64,000 nt of DNA from Pseudonocardia alni. GTDB lineage: Bacteria > Actinomycetota > Actinomycetes > Mycobacteriales > Pseudonocardiaceae. The DNA is taken from assembly GCF_002813375.1 (NCBI RefSeq), contig NZ_PHUJ01000003.1, positions 3,348,001-3,412,000 of the forward strand. Reading direction: 5' to 3'. Positions within the stretch are counted from its first letter, which is position 1; each line of letters opens with the position of its first letter. The notes under the pieces were generated by a model that did no database searches, was not told the origin of the DNA, and was given only the letters and a program-made list of their open reading frames with translations. This document shows, in pieces, positions 25,437 to 33,912 of the stretch. Made by a program: the position numbers and the translations under genes.

Positions 25437-26768
25437 TCAGCCCTGGGTGCGGAACACCAGGCTGGAGTGACCCACGCGGATCACGTCGCCGTCGGTCAGC
25501 TGGCAGGACTGCACCGGGGAGTTGTTCACCGTGGTGCCGTTGGTCGAGCCCAGGTCGTTCAGGGTCGCGACCTGGCCGTCCCAGGTGACCTCCAGGTGCC
25601 GGCGGGACACGCCGGTGTCCGGGAGCCGGAACTGGGAGTCCTGACCGCGGCCGATGACGTGGGTGCCCTCGGCCAGCTGGTAGTTGCGGTTCGACCCGTC
25701 GTCCAGGATCAGCATCGCGGTCAGCTGCGCCGGAGCGCCCCAGCCGCCCTGGCCGCCGTACCCCTGGCCGTCGTAGCCCTGGTCGTAGCCGCCCTGCTGG
25801 TAGCCCGGCTGGGCGTAGCCCTGCTGCTGGCCGTAGCCGCCGTCGTAGCCCTGCTCGTAGCCACCCTGCTGCGGGTAGCCGGGCTGGGCGTAGCCCTGGG
25901 GCTGGCCGTAGCCACCCTGCTGCGGCTGGCCGTAGCCGTCGTAGCCCTGCTCGTAGCCCTGCTGGGGGTAGCCACCCTGCTGCGGCTGGCCGTAGCCCTG
26001 CTGGCCGTACTGGTCGTAGCCGCCCTGCGGGGGCTGGGCGTAGCCCTGGGGCTGGCCGTAGCCGCCCTGCTGCTGGCCGTACTGGTCGTAGCCGGGCTGC
26101 TGCTGGTCGTACCCGGGCTGCTGGCCGTAGCCCTGCTGGGGCTGGCCGTACTGGTCGTAGCCGGGCTGGCCGTAGCCGCCCTGCTGCTGCCCGTACTGGT
26201 CGTACCCGCCCTGCTGCTGGCCGTAGCCGCCCTGCTGCTCCTGGTCGTACCCCTGAGGCGCGTAGGTCTGCTGGCCGTACCCGCCGGGTGCGCCCCGGTC
26301 GTATCCGTACTGCCCGTTCTCCTCGGGGTGGCCCGGTTGCTGGCTCATGGGTGCTTCTCCTGCGGTGCGTGCTCGGTTGGCGGCCCGACGGGAAGCGTCG
26401 GGGTCGACAGCGGAGCGGGTGCGGAATTGTCCCGTGTGCAGCGCCTCGGAGCGCTCCAGAAAGACTACGACCTCACCGTAGGTGTCCCAGCCCTGGTCGG
26501 TGAGTTCCTTCGCCACGTGCGACGAGAGGGATCGGACGACCCCGTCCTCGTCGCCCGCCATCCGGTCGAGATCGCTGGGGCTGAGCAGAACGGTGTACCG
26601 GTTGGGCGCCAGCTGGCGACCTCCGGCGAGCTGCTCGACGTTGTCCTCGGCTTCCCTCAGCAGTGCCTGTGCGACTTCCTGTGGGACGACACTGCCCCCG
26701 AAGACCCGCGCGAAGGCATCGCCCACGAACCCCTGAAGTCGGCGCTCGAAGCGGTCCACGCGGCCCAA
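25437..26768 (-). CDS. fhaA: FhaA: DUF3662 plus FHA domain, tyrosine-rich linker
   Basis: Protein of 443 aa. The N-terminal DUF3662 domain (1-115: [29 protein letters not shown]) is followed by a linker of about 200 residues made of GYGQ/GYDQYGQ units, and a C-terminal FHA domain (about 345-443: [33 protein letters not shown]). FhaA binds phosphorylated MviN (MurJ) in mycobacteria and limits peptidoglycan synthesis. I chose TTG 26768 because GGAGGAG lies 5-6 nt upstream and homologues begin near it; upstream in-frame codons lack support. Confidence 0.93.
   Translation of the reverse strand: MGRVDRFERRLQGFVGDAFARVFGGSVVPQEVAQALLREAEDNVEQLAGGRQLAPNRYTVLLSPSDLDRMAGDEDGVVRSLSSHVAKELTDQGWDTYGEVVVFLERSEALHTGQFRTRSAVDPDASRRAANRARTAGEAPMSQQPGHPEENGQYGYDRGAPGGYGQQTYAPQGYDQEQQGGYGQQQGGYDQYGQQQGGYGQPGYDQYGQPQQGYGQQPGYDQQQPGYDQYGQQQGGYGQPQGYAQPPQGGYDQYGQQGYGQPQQGGYPQQGYEQGYDGYGQPQQGGYGQPQGYAQPGYPQQGGYEQGYDGGYGQQQGYAQPGYQQGGYDQGYDGQGYGGQGGWGAPAQLTAMLILDDGSNRNYQLAEGTHVIGRGQDSQFRLPDTGVSRRHLEVTWDGQVATLNDLGSTNGTTVNNSPVQSCQLTDGDVIRVGHSSLVFRTQG
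25745..26330 (-). repeat. GYGQ/GYDQ-coding repeats in fhaA
   Basis: Imperfect tandem units encoding [13 protein letters not shown] and QGYAQPGY fill the linker between DUF3662 and FHA. A comparable Tyr/Gly/Gln-rich linker is present in M. tuberculosis FhaA. Likely disordered and possibly phase-separating. Confidence 0.85.
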
Positions 26769-26812
26769 AAGATCTCCTCCATCCGCATCGGCGTGTCGGT
26801 GATGTGCGACCG

Positions 26813-26818
26813 ATCGTA
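26813..26818 (-). promoter_or_regulatory. Candidate fhaA -10 (TACGAT)
   Basis: TACGAT on the minus strand lies about 44 bases before the TTG start in a less GC-rich stretch. It would give a leader of roughly 38 nt. No good -35 is evident. Confidence 0.35.
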
Positions 26819-27031
26819 TCTGTGTTATCCGCCGGGCACGGCGGGGCCCGGCACGAGCGGGCGACCGGCCCCGCAGTGCCACCGACGTGCTCCCCTCCGA
26901 TCTACCCGGCCCGGAGCCGCGGCGCATCCCGGTGCCCCACCCGCCACGACCCCCTCCAGCTGGTGATCGACGGGCAGGGGACCCCCCTGCGAACGGCTGC
27001 CGAGCGGGGTGCTAACTTTCTCGTGTCGCTC

Positions 27032-27117
27032 GGGCGAGTGGCGGAATGGCAGACGCGCACGGTTCAGGTCCGTGTGTCCGAAAGGACGTGAGGGTTCAAC
27101 TCCCTCCTCGCCCACCA
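27032..27117 (+). tRNA. tRNA-Leu (anticodon CAG)
   Basis: The acceptor GGGCGAG pairs with CTCGCCC, followed by A and an encoded CCA. The anticodon stem CACGG/CCGTG encloses the loop TTCAGGT with anticodon CAG. A long variable arm (class II) and a T-arm with GGTTCAACTCC complete an 86-nt tRNA. leuT sits beside fhaA in M. tuberculosis as well. The minus-strand fhaA start is divergent. Confidence 0.96.
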
Positions 27118-27256
27118 TCTCCTCTCATCGGGGATTCTCCCCCTCCGGCGGTCACCACCGCCATCGCGAGATCGGTTCCGGGTGTAGCCCGATCCGGTCT
27201 CGCTTGTCGTTTCTACGGGTTCCGGCCACGCTCCGTGCCCGGACCCCGTGCGCCGA

Positions 27257-27883
27257 TCAGGCGTCCCGCAGCGCCGGGCGGTCGGGATGGTCGGCCATCA
27301 CGAGCACATCGGCGAACGAACCGGGGTCTCCCTCGCTCTCGTAGCGGCCGTACGCGGCGGCCGTCCAGGCATCGTCGGGGGGCAGCAGACGGCGCAGCGC
27401 GGCCCCGCCGACGCGCAGGTGCACGGTCAGCTCGGCGGCCAGGCCCCGGCCCAGCAGCCGCCCGCCGGCGAGCAGCACCACCCCGTCCGGCCCGAGCGGC
27501 ACCGGCTCGTCGCGGTAGGCACGGTCGCGCGCCGTGTCGCGCAGCCGGGGCAGCACCAGGCCGCTGCCGCCGGGACCCATCGGGGCGAGGACCTCGCGGC
27601 GCAGCGCGGGCTCGTCGAGCCAGCCGTCGAGGAACATGTCCGGGTCGGTGCGGCCGAGCTCCAGGCGGACCGACGCCGGTCGCAGGAAGTCGTCGGCGTC
27701 CACCGCCAGGGCCGGTCGGCCGCCGGAGCGCAGCCGCTCCGCGACCGCCCGGGCCAGCTCCAGCGGGGCCGCGGGCGGGGCGCCGTCGACGAGCACGCGC
27801 ACCCGCCCCGACGGTTCCCCGGCGCGTTCCGCCAGGTGTGCCGCGAGCCCCGCCCGGTCGACGGGCCGGAACGCCCCTGCCAT
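27257..27883 (-). CDS. Uridine kinase-like protein with degenerate P-loop
   Basis: Protein of 208 aa resembling actinobacterial uridine kinase-like P-loop proteins: RVLVDGA at the Walker A strand, LAVDADDFLRPASVRLELG (lid/substrate region), DPDMFLDGWLDEPALRREVL, and a YESEGDP...ADVLVMADHPDRP ending. The Walker A should read GxxGxGKS/T but reads GAPPAAPLEL here, with no lysine, so ATP binding may be lost. ATG 27883 follows GGGAGGA. It is divergent from the iclR gene with 51 bases between starts. Confidence 0.75.
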   Translation of the reverse strand: MAGAFRPVDRAGLAAHLAERAGEPSGRVRVLVDGAPPAAPLELARAVAERLRSGGRPALAVDADDFLRPASVRLELGRTDPDMFLDGWLDEPALRREVLAPMGPGGSGLVLPRLRDTARDRAYRDEPVPLGPDGVVLLAGGRLLGRGLAAELTVHLRVGGAALRRLLPPDDAWTAAAYGRYESEGDPGSFADVLVMADHPDRPALRDA

Positions 27884-27934
27884 GTCGTCCTCCCGGTCCT
27901 GGCGTGCCCTCGGTCCCGCAGCGACACTAGGCGG

Positions 27935-28717
27935 ATGGTCGGCGACGGCGCGGGAGCGGTGCTGCGCCGAGCGCTGCGGGTCCTCGAGGCGGTCGCCGAG
28001 GCGGGTGACGGGGTCAGCGCGAAGGCTCTCGCCCGCCGGCTGGAGTTGCCGTTGCCGACGGCCTACCGGTTGCTGGGGACGCTCGTCGAGGAGGGCTACC
28101 TGGTCCGGCTGCACGCCGAGCGCGGGTACGGGCTGGGCTACCGCGTCGTCGGGCTGTACCGGGGGATGACCGACCCGATCGTGCCGCCCGCCCCGGCCCG
28201 GGAGGTGCTCGCCGAGCTGCACACCACGGCCCGCGCGGCGGTGGTGCTGGCCGTGCTGCGGTCCGACGACGTCGTCGTCGCCCACACCGAGACCTGTGCG
28301 GCGCACCCGGGGCCGGGCGCGGTGACCGGGGAGCCGCTGCCCGCGCACGCGACCGCGCCGGGCAAGGCACTGCTCGCCGGGCTCGACCCCGGACGGCTGG
28401 CCGACGTCCTCGGCGTCGGGCACGGGCCGCTGGCGCCGCTGACCCCGCACACCCTCACCGACCGGCGGCTGCTCGACCGCGACCTGCTGCGGGTCCGCTC
28501 GGCGGGGGTCGCGGTGGAGGTGGAGGAGCACGCCCGCGGACGGGCCGGGCTCGCGGTCGCGGTGCCGCACCCGGGCGGCGGGTCCGCGCTGTCGGTCGTC
28601 GTCAGCCGGGCGGACTTCACCGGGCGCCGCTGGGAGCTCGAACGCGCGGTGCGCGAGGCCGCGGTGCCGCTGGCCCGGCACCTGGCCGCGGCGCCGGGGG
28701 TCGCCGCGTCCGGCTGA
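27935..28717 (+). CDS. IclR family transcriptional regulator
   Basis: Protein of 260 aa. The N-terminal winged helix (residues 8-70: VLRRALRVLEAVAEAG...LPTAYRLLGTLVEEGYL) precedes an IclR effector domain with LPAHATAPGKALLAGL and AVAVPHPGGG. Target unknown; it may control the downstream enoyl-CoA hydratase (18 bases away) or the divergent kinase-like gene. There is no clear ribosome site before ATG 27935. Confidence 0.9.
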   Translation: MVGDGAGAVLRRALRVLEAVAEAGDGVSAKALARRLELPLPTAYRLLGTLVEEGYLVRLHAERGYGLGYRVVGLYRGMTDPIVPPAPAREVLAELHTTARAAVVLAVLRSDDVVVAHTETCAAHPGPGAVTGEPLPAHATAPGKALLAGLDPGRLADVLGVGHGPLAPLTPHTLTDRRLLDRDLLRVRSAGVAVEVEEHARGRAGLAVAVPHPGGGSALSVVVSRADFTGRRWELERAVREAAVPLARHLAAAPGVAASG

Positions 28718-28735
28718 GCCCCCCAGGATGATCCG

Positions 28736-29515
28736 ATGGCCGACGGGGTGCGCTACGAACGCGACGGACACGTCGTCACGATCACCTACGACCGCCCGGA
28801 GAAGCGCAACGCGATCGACGGGGACATGCGGCGCGCGATCAACGCCGCCTGGGACCGCTTCCGCACCGACGAGGAGGCGTGGGTCGCGATCGTGACCGGC
28901 GAGGGGCCTGCGTTCTGTGCCGGGGCGGACACGCGCTCGACCACCGGCCACCCGGCGGGCGACTTCCCGGGCAGCTTCTTCGAGCGGCCGACGGTGAACT
29001 CGCTGGAGAGCGGCTGGGAGATCTTCAAGCCGATCGTCGCCGCGGTGAACGGACCCGCCGTCGGCTACGGCGTCACGCTGCTGACCTGGTGCGACTTCGT
29101 GATCGCCTCGGATCGCGCCACCTTCTCCTTCCCGGAGGCCCGGCTGGGCGTCCCGACGATCGTCGGTGCGCTGCGGCTGCCCCGGATGATCGACCGGCAG
29201 TACGCGATGGAGCTGCTGCTCACCGGCGAGACGATCGACGCGCGGCGGGCGCACGAGATCGGCCTCGCCGGGTGGGTCGTGCCGCACGAGGAGCTGGGCG
29301 ACGCCGCCCGGGACCTCGCCCGGCGGCTCACCGCGGGGGCGCCGCTGGCCCAGCGCGCGATCAAGGAGATGGCGGTGCGCGGGCCGGAGATGGGCACCAC
29401 CGAGGCGATCCGCTTCGGCGAGACGCTGCGGAAGGTCGTCGCGACCACCGAGGACGCGGCGGAGGGTGCCGCCGCGGCCCGGGAGAAGCGGTCCCCGCAC
29501 TGGCGTGCGCGATAG
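28736..29515 (+). CDS. Enoyl-CoA hydratase/isomerase family protein
   Basis: Protein of 259 aa, crotonase fold. It has YDRPEKRNAI near the N-terminus, the oxyanion-hole region GPAFCAGADTRS, AAVNGPAVGYGVTLLTWCDFVIAS, and FPEARLGVPTIVGA. In that last block the second catalytic acid region lacks the usual GxxPE... spacing of classical hydratases, so the exact reaction is open (hydratase, isomerase or other). It starts 18 bases after iclR. Bases before ATG 28736 read AGGA at 7 nt. Confidence 0.9.
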   Translation: MADGVRYERDGHVVTITYDRPEKRNAIDGDMRRAINAAWDRFRTDEEAWVAIVTGEGPAFCAGADTRSTTGHPAGDFPGSFFERPTVNSLESGWEIFKPIVAAVNGPAVGYGVTLLTWCDFVIASDRATFSFPEARLGVPTIVGALRLPRMIDRQYAMELLLTGETIDARRAHEIGLAGWVVPHEELGDAARDLARRLTAGAPLAQRAIKEMAVRGPEMGTTEAIRFGETLRKVVATTEDAAEGAAAAREKRSPHWRAR

Positions 29516-29563
29516 ACCTTCCATTCTCCGGAAGTGACGTCGGCGGACATGCGGACACGGCGA

Positions 29564-29569
29564 TACGTT
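29564..29569 (+). promoter_or_regulatory. -10 hexamer TACGTT, leaderless start
   Basis: TACGTT ends 6 nt before ATG 29576 and no ribosome site is present, so transcription likely starts at the start codon. Confidence 0.55.
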
Positions 29570-29575
29570 CGCCCG

Positions 29576-30718
29576 ATGCCGGAGAAGACAGTGGAGTCGC
29601 TCGTCCGCACCGTCCCGCCGTTCCGGGCCGACCACGTCGGCTCGCTGCTGCGGCCGCCCGCCCTGCTCGCCGCCCGGGAGCGGCACGCCGCGGGCGAGCT
29701 CGACGACGCGGGCCTGCGCGCGGCCGAGGACGCCGCGATCACCGACGTCGTCGCGCTGCAGGAGTCGGTCGGCCTGCGCTCGGCCACCGACGGCGAGTTC
29801 CGCCGCACCTCCTGGCACATGGACTTCATCTACGCCCTGGGCGGCGTCACGAAGACCTCCGGCCGGGTCGAGGTCGCGATGCGCAACGCGGCGGGCCAGA
29901 ACAACTTCACCTCCGCCGGGATGGCCGTCGACAGCCGGGTGCACCTCGACGAACCCGTCTTCGCCTCGGCGTTCGAGTACCTGGCCGCGCAGGTCACCAC
30001 GGCGACCCCGAAGCTCACGATCCCCTCGCCGAGCATGGTCTACGCCCGCGGCGGCCGGTCGGTCATCTCCGGCGAGGTCTACCCCGACGTCGAAGAATTC
30101 TGGTCCGACCTGTCGACCGCCTACGCCGACCAGCTCCGCGCGATGTACGACCGCGGCTGCCGCTACCTGCAGCTCGACGACACCGCGCTGGCCTACCTGA
30201 ACGACCCGACGCACCGCGCGCAGCTGGCCGAGAAGGGTGACGACCCGGAGACCCAGCACCTGCGCTACATCCGCCAGATCAACGCCGCGATCGCCGACCG
30301 GCCGTCGGACATGTACGTCACCACCCACATGTGCCGGGGCAACTACCGGTCGTCGTGGGCCGCGGAGGGCGGCTACGACCACGTCGCCGAGGCGCTGTTC
30401 GGCACGCTGGGCGTCGACGGCTTCTTCTGTGAGTTCGACGACGAGCGCTCCGGTGGGTTCGCCCCGCTGCGGTTCGTCCCGAAGGGCAAGCAGGTGGTGC
30501 TCGGGCTGGTCACGACCAAGTCCGGGGCGCTGGAGGACCCGGACGCCCTCAAGCGCCGGATCGACGAGGCGGCGCGGTACGTGCCGCTGGACCAGCTGTG
30601 CCTGTCGCCGCAGTGCGGTTTCTCCTCCACCGTCGAGGGCAACGAGCTCACCGTCGACGACCAGAAGCGCAAGCTGGAGCTGATCGTCTCGGTCGCCGAG
30701 GACGTCTGGGGCCGCTGA
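29576..30718 (+). CDS. MetE-type (cobalamin-independent methionine synthase C-terminal) family protein
   Basis: Protein of 380 aa, single TIM-barrel UROD/MetE_C-like domain. It has RADHVGSLLRP, DGEFRRTSWHMDF, YLQLDDTALAYL, THMCRGN (zinc-ligand His/Cys), FCEFDDERSGGF and LSPQCGFSS (zinc-ligand Cys). Such short proteins (YxjG/YxjH type) lack the N-terminal half of MetE and transfer methyl groups to or from small thiols; some belong to methionine salvage or catabolic routes. A separate gene, 60 bases after the hydratase, with its own leaderless-type promoter. Confidence 0.9.
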   Translation: MPEKTVESLVRTVPPFRADHVGSLLRPPALLAARERHAAGELDDAGLRAAEDAAITDVVALQESVGLRSATDGEFRRTSWHMDFIYALGGVTKTSGRVEVAMRNAAGQNNFTSAGMAVDSRVHLDEPVFASAFEYLAAQVTTATPKLTIPSPSMVYARGGRSVISGEVYPDVEEFWSDLSTAYADQLRAMYDRGCRYLQLDDTALAYLNDPTHRAQLAEKGDDPETQHLRYIRQINAAIADRPSDMYVTTHMCRGNYRSSWAAEGGYDHVAEALFGTLGVDGFFCEFDDERSGGFAPLRFVPKGKQVVLGLVTTKSGALEDPDALKRRIDEAARYVPLDQLCLSPQCGFSSTVEGNELTVDDQKRKLELIVSVAEDVWGR

Positions 30719-30735
30719 GGGCCATACTCGCCCGG

Positions 30736-31077
30736 GTGGCCTACGACGAGGGTCTCGCCGCCCGTCTGCGCAGCCTGCTCGCTGAACGGCCGGTGACCGA
30801 GAAGACGATGTTCGGCGGGCTCGCCTTCCTGGTCGACGGGCACATGGCCGTCGCCGCGAGCGGACGTGGCGGGCTGCTCGTGCGGGTGGCCGCGGACCGC
30901 TCCGCGGAGCTGCTGGAGCGCCCGCGGACCGAGCGGATGGTGATGGGCGGCCGCGAGATGGCCGGCTGGCTGTGGGTGACCGGCGAGCCCGACGTCGACG
31001 ACCTCGACGGCTCGGAGCTCGCCGGCTGGGTCGCCGAGGCGATCGCGGTCGTGGAGACACTCCCACCGAAGCGGTGA
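30736..31077 (+). CDS. TfoX N-terminal domain protein
   Basis: Protein of 113 aa: EKTMFGGLAFLVDGHMAVA, LLVRVA and RTERMVMGGREMAGWLWV mark a TfoX/Sxy N-terminal domain. In proteobacteria TfoX regulates competence; in actinobacteria its role is unknown. GTG 30736 is only 18 bases after the MetE-like gene. No ribosome site is visible, and a CATACT hexamer stands 7 nt upstream. Confidence 0.88.
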   Translation: MAYDEGLAARLRSLLAERPVTEKTMFGGLAFLVDGHMAVAASGRGGLLVRVAADRSAELLERPRTERMVMGGREMAGWLWVTGEPDVDDLDGSELAGWVAEAIAVVETLPPKR

Positions 31078-31096
31078 CCGCGGCGCCGGGCCGGAC

Positions 31097-31102
31097 TAGC
31101 GT
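31097..31102 (+). promoter_or_regulatory. -10 hexamer TAGCGT, leaderless start
   Basis: TAGCGT ends 7 nt before GTG 31110, the spacing expected for transcription beginning at the start codon. Confidence 0.55.
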
Positions 31103-31109
31103 CGGAGCC

Positions 31110-31862
31110 GTGAGCACCGCTGCCGCATCCCCGCTGTTCGACCGTGTCCTGGCGGGTGCCGGACCGGGCTCGCGGCTGCTGGACGTCGGCTGCGGGGCGG
31201 GGCGGCTGCTCGCCGACGCGGCCGCCGCCGGGCTGGCCGTCACCGGCGTCGACACCGAACCCCGCGCGCTCGCCGCGGCGGAGCGGGCCGCGCCCGGGGC
31301 GGACCTGCGGGTCGCCGACGCCCACGAGCTGCCCTTCGCCGACGACGCGTTCGACCTGGTCACGCTGGTGCAGGTACTGGAGCACCTCCCGAACCCGGTG
31401 CTCGCGCTGCGCGGGGCGGGCCGGGTGTGCGCGCCGGGCGGCGCGGTGCGGGCCACGGTCTGGGGCACCCCCGACGAGTGCGACGCCGCCGTCATCGGCG
31501 CGGCGCTCGCCCCGCTCACCGGGGCCGCGCCCGCGCCGCCGCAGAACAACCCCGGGCCCGACCGCAGCGGCGTCGGTGCGCCCCCGCTGACCGATCCGCG
31601 GCGGCTGACCCGGCTGGCGGAGCTGGCCGGGCTCGTGGTGCGGGAGGTCGCCGTCGTCCGGGTCCCGGTGGTGCACCCCGACCCGGACGATCTCGTCGCC
31701 GGGGTGCTCGCGTCCGGGCCGGGGCGGCACGCGGCACGCCACGCCGGCCCCGCTGCCGTCCGCGCGGCCGTGCTGGAGGCCCTGGACCCGTTCGCGCACG
31801 GCGCGGGCTACCGCCTCACCGACACCGTGCGTGTCCTGGACGCCGGTCCTCCCGCGCGCTGA
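31110..31862 (+). CDS. SAM-dependent class I methyltransferase
   Basis: Protein of 250 aa. Methyltransf_11 motifs: LLDVGCGAGRLLADAA (motif I), TGVDTEPRAL, VADAHELPFADDAFDLVTLVQVLEHL (motifs II/III). The C-terminal half is variable and Pro/Ala-rich. The substrate is unknown. GTG 31110 is supported by the upstream -10 hexamer. Confidence 0.9.
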   Translation: MSTAAASPLFDRVLAGAGPGSRLLDVGCGAGRLLADAAAAGLAVTGVDTEPRALAAAERAAPGADLRVADAHELPFADDAFDLVTLVQVLEHLPNPVLALRGAGRVCAPGGAVRATVWGTPDECDAAVIGAALAPLTGAAPAPPQNNPGPDRSGVGAPPLTDPRRLTRLAELAGLVVREVAVVRVPVVHPDPDDLVAGVLASGPGRHAARHAGPAAVRAAVLEALDPFAHGAGYRLTDTVRVLDAGPPAR

Positions 31863-31949
31863 TCCGCGGTTCGCGCGCTGATCCGCGGTTCGCGCGTGCC
31901 GTGACACGCGCGGACTGCGGGGATGCGCGCGGACTCCGGATCAGCGCGC
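31854..31949. repeat. Direct and inverted GCGCGCTGATCCG repeats after the methyltransferase
   Basis: A 19-bp unit GCGCGCTGATCCGCGGTTC occurs twice head to tail (31854-31872 and 31873-31891), the first overlapping the stop codon. Its inverse CGGATCAGCGCGC returns at 31937-31949 and can pair with either copy over 13 bp. It lies between convergent genes, so it may act as a terminator, although direct duplication is unusual for one. Confidence 0.7.
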
Positions 31950-32021
31950 GGACTCGGGGTGTGCACACGTCCGGGCCGCGTCCCTCGGTGAGGGGCGCGG
32001 CCCGGAGGTGGCGTGCGGTGG

Positions 32022-32765
32022 TCAGCGGCCGGCGGTCGCCGCCGTCCGGCCGGTCTCGTAGCGGATCTTCAGCAGGCCCTTGCAGTACTCCCCGTTGGTC
32101 TCGATCCCGACCCGCTGCAACCGCGCGCGACGCAGGTGCAGCGGGACCTGCTCGACGGTCACCGCGGTGCCGTCGGAGTGGACCAGCAGCGGTGCGTCGT
32201 CGCCGGCGGGCAGGCCGATCGCCCTGCGGCGGGTCCGCATCCGGGTCAGCTCCTCGGTGTCGGCCTCGGTCCCGACCAGCTCGCCGAGCGTCAGCCCGGC
32301 CAGCTCGTCGGGTCCCCGGCCGGCGTCGACGAGCGGGCGGGCCACCCGGTCCTGGCCGGCCAGCGCGGCCTTGGCCAGGAACGTGTGCCGCAGCTCGTCG
32401 AGCTCGGCCGCGGCCTGCCCGTTGATCGAGCCCTCGAAGGACTTGACGAACCCGGCGTGCGCCGCGACCCCACCGTTGATCTCGTCGGAGGCGTGGTGGT
32501 CGGCCAGCGTCACCTCCGCCCTCGTCACTCCCGGTACCGCGGTCACCGCGTCGTAGGCGTCGGCGACCATCAGGAACGAGAAGTTCGGAGCGCAGAAGAA
32601 CGTCGGCAGCCGGAGCCCGACGACGACCTCACCGGCGGGCGAGACCGACCACGACTCGACGAAGTCGAGCTCGGTGATCGGCTCGTCCAGCTCCGGGTCG
32701 AGCACCGTCCCCAGCGCGGACCACACGGCCTGCCGGAGCGGGCTCTCAGCAGGCCGCGGGGTCAC
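32022..32765 (-). CDS. MIP18/DUF59 metal-sulfur cluster assembly-type protein
   Basis: Protein of 247 aa. The N-terminal MIP18-like domain (about residues 8-100) starts VWSALGTVLDPELDEPITELDFVES and has LRLPTFFCAPNFSFLMVADAY with a Cys in the usual area. The C-terminal 150 residues are specific to the monooxygenase-associated branch. Homologues sit with amidohydrolase and alcohol dehydrogenase genes in propane/acetone-type monooxygenase operons, probably helping metal-centre assembly. GTG 32765 overlaps the stop of the amidohydrolase gene (GTGA), so they are coupled. Confidence 0.85.
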   Translation of the reverse strand: MTPRPAESPLRQAVWSALGTVLDPELDEPITELDFVESWSVSPAGEVVVGLRLPTFFCAPNFSFLMVADAYDAVTAVPGVTRAEVTLADHHASDEINGGVAAHAGFVKSFEGSINGQAAAELDELRHTFLAKAALAGQDRVARPLVDAGRGPDELAGLTLGELVGTEADTEELTRMRTRRRAIGLPAGDDAPLLVHSDGTAVTVEQVPLHLRRARLQRVGIETNGEYCKGLLKIRYETGRTAATAGR

Positions 32766-33829
32766 GCCTGCGCCCCGGCCTTGTTGTCGACGAGCTCCTC
32801 GCCCGGGGCCATGGGCTCGTCGGCCGTGGTGTCGGGCAGCCGGCAGTCGGCCGGGACCTCGAGGTCGTAGAGCTTCGCCGCGTTGAGGCCGAGGATCTTC
32901 TTCTTCGACGCGGTGGTGAGGCGCGGGTAGTCGGCGAACTGGTCGTCGTCGGGCATCTGCCAGTCGACCAGGCCTTCGACCTGCCACTTCGGTGTCCAGA
33001 TGTTGTAGTCGCTGCCGAAGGTCATCTTGTCCTCGCCGACCCAGAACAGCAGCTCGCCCATCACCTTGGCGAAGAACTTCGGGCGGGCGTGCATCAGGCC
33101 GCCGACGACGACCGACAGGCCGGCGTAGACGTTGGGCTCCTGCACCGCCATGAAGCAGAAGTCCTCGATGCGCGGCAGGCCGACGTGCTCGACGATGAAG
33201 TTCAGGCCCTGGAAGTCGGTGGCCGCGTGGTCGACGTCGGCGACGTCGAACGCGTCCTTGTCCAGCGGCCAGATCGTCGGGCCCTTGTGGACGTGGACGT
33301 TCTTGATGCCCAGCTCCTGGGCCCGCTCCAGGAAGCGGTAGCACTCCGGGTCGGTGAGCTTGAAGCCGCGGGAGCTGCCGTTCCACTCCGCGGTGTAGAG
33401 CTTCACGCCCTTGTGCTTGTACTTCGCGCAGTCCGCCTCGAACTGCTTCATGCCCTCGTCGCCGTCACGCGGGTCGAAGCGCCCGTTGACGATGATCCGG
33501 TCGCCCCACTTCTCCAGCAGCGCCGCGTTCTGGTCGGCGGTGTTGAAGCCGTTCTTGTACCACTCCTTGAGGTAGGTCGACTGGAAGATCGAGTAGTCGA
33601 CGTGGCCCTCGATGAAGACGTCGCGCTCGAAGTCGTCCTGCGAGACCTTGAGGTAGTGCTCCCAGTCCCAGTGGGTCTCGGGCGGGCCGAGCTGGTGGTA
33701 GCCGTAGAAGCAGTCGATCCAGCCCTTGGCGTACTGCTCGCGACCCTCGACCCAGTTCTCCCGGGAGGCGTCCCAGAAGTGGCTGTGGGAGTCGACGATG
33801 AAGTACTTCTCGCCGTCCTTCTCGTACAT
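32762..33829 (-). CDS. Amidohydrolase-2 family protein (monooxygenase-operon type)
   Basis: Protein of 355 aa, metal-dependent TIM-barrel hydrolase of the ACMSD/amidohydrolase-2 type. It has the first metal motif H15-S-H17 (VDSHSHFWD), then VHKGP, FIVEHVG and TFGSDYNIW (late Asp). Homologues are constant companions of soluble di-iron monooxygenase operons (prm/mim) but their reaction is not known. Codon use is less GC-biased and richer in Lys than neighbours. ATG 33829 is preceded by GGAGGAA. It lies 83 bases after the dehydrogenase gene in the same operon. Confidence 0.88.
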   Translation of the reverse strand: MYEKDGEKYFIVDSHSHFWDASRENWVEGREQYAKGWIDCFYGYHQLGPPETHWDWEHYLKVSQDDFERDVFIEGHVDYSIFQSTYLKEWYKNGFNTADQNAALLEKWGDRIIVNGRFDPRDGDEGMKQFEADCAKYKHKGVKLYTAEWNGSSRGFKLTDPECYRFLERAQELGIKNVHVHKGPTIWPLDKDAFDVADVDHAATDFQGLNFIVEHVGLPRIEDFCFMAVQEPNVYAGLSVVVGGLMHARPKFFAKVMGELLFWVGEDKMTFGSDYNIWTPKWQVEGLVDWQMPDDDQFADYPRLTTASKKKILGLNAAKLYDLEVPADCRLPDTTADEPMAPGEELVDNKAGAQA

Positions 33830-33912
33830 GTGGTTCCTCCTGCGTCAGCAGCTCTGCTGATCGGTGGTGGGTCAGGGAAAGAACGTTCGTCCTGTACGTA
33901 CGTATGACTGGG

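Noticed and set aside
27147..27162. GGCGGT-CACC-ACCGCC hairpin after the tRNA as a terminator
   Set aside because: Only 6 bp of stem, common by chance in this GC content.
27257..31549. A 1430-codon open frame on the minus strand
   Set aside because: It runs opposite to IclR, enoyl-CoA hydratase, MetE-like, TfoX-N and methyltransferase genes, all of which have clear domain motifs. In DNA this rich in GC, long antisense frames are expected. Only its 3' end (27257-27883) is a real gene.
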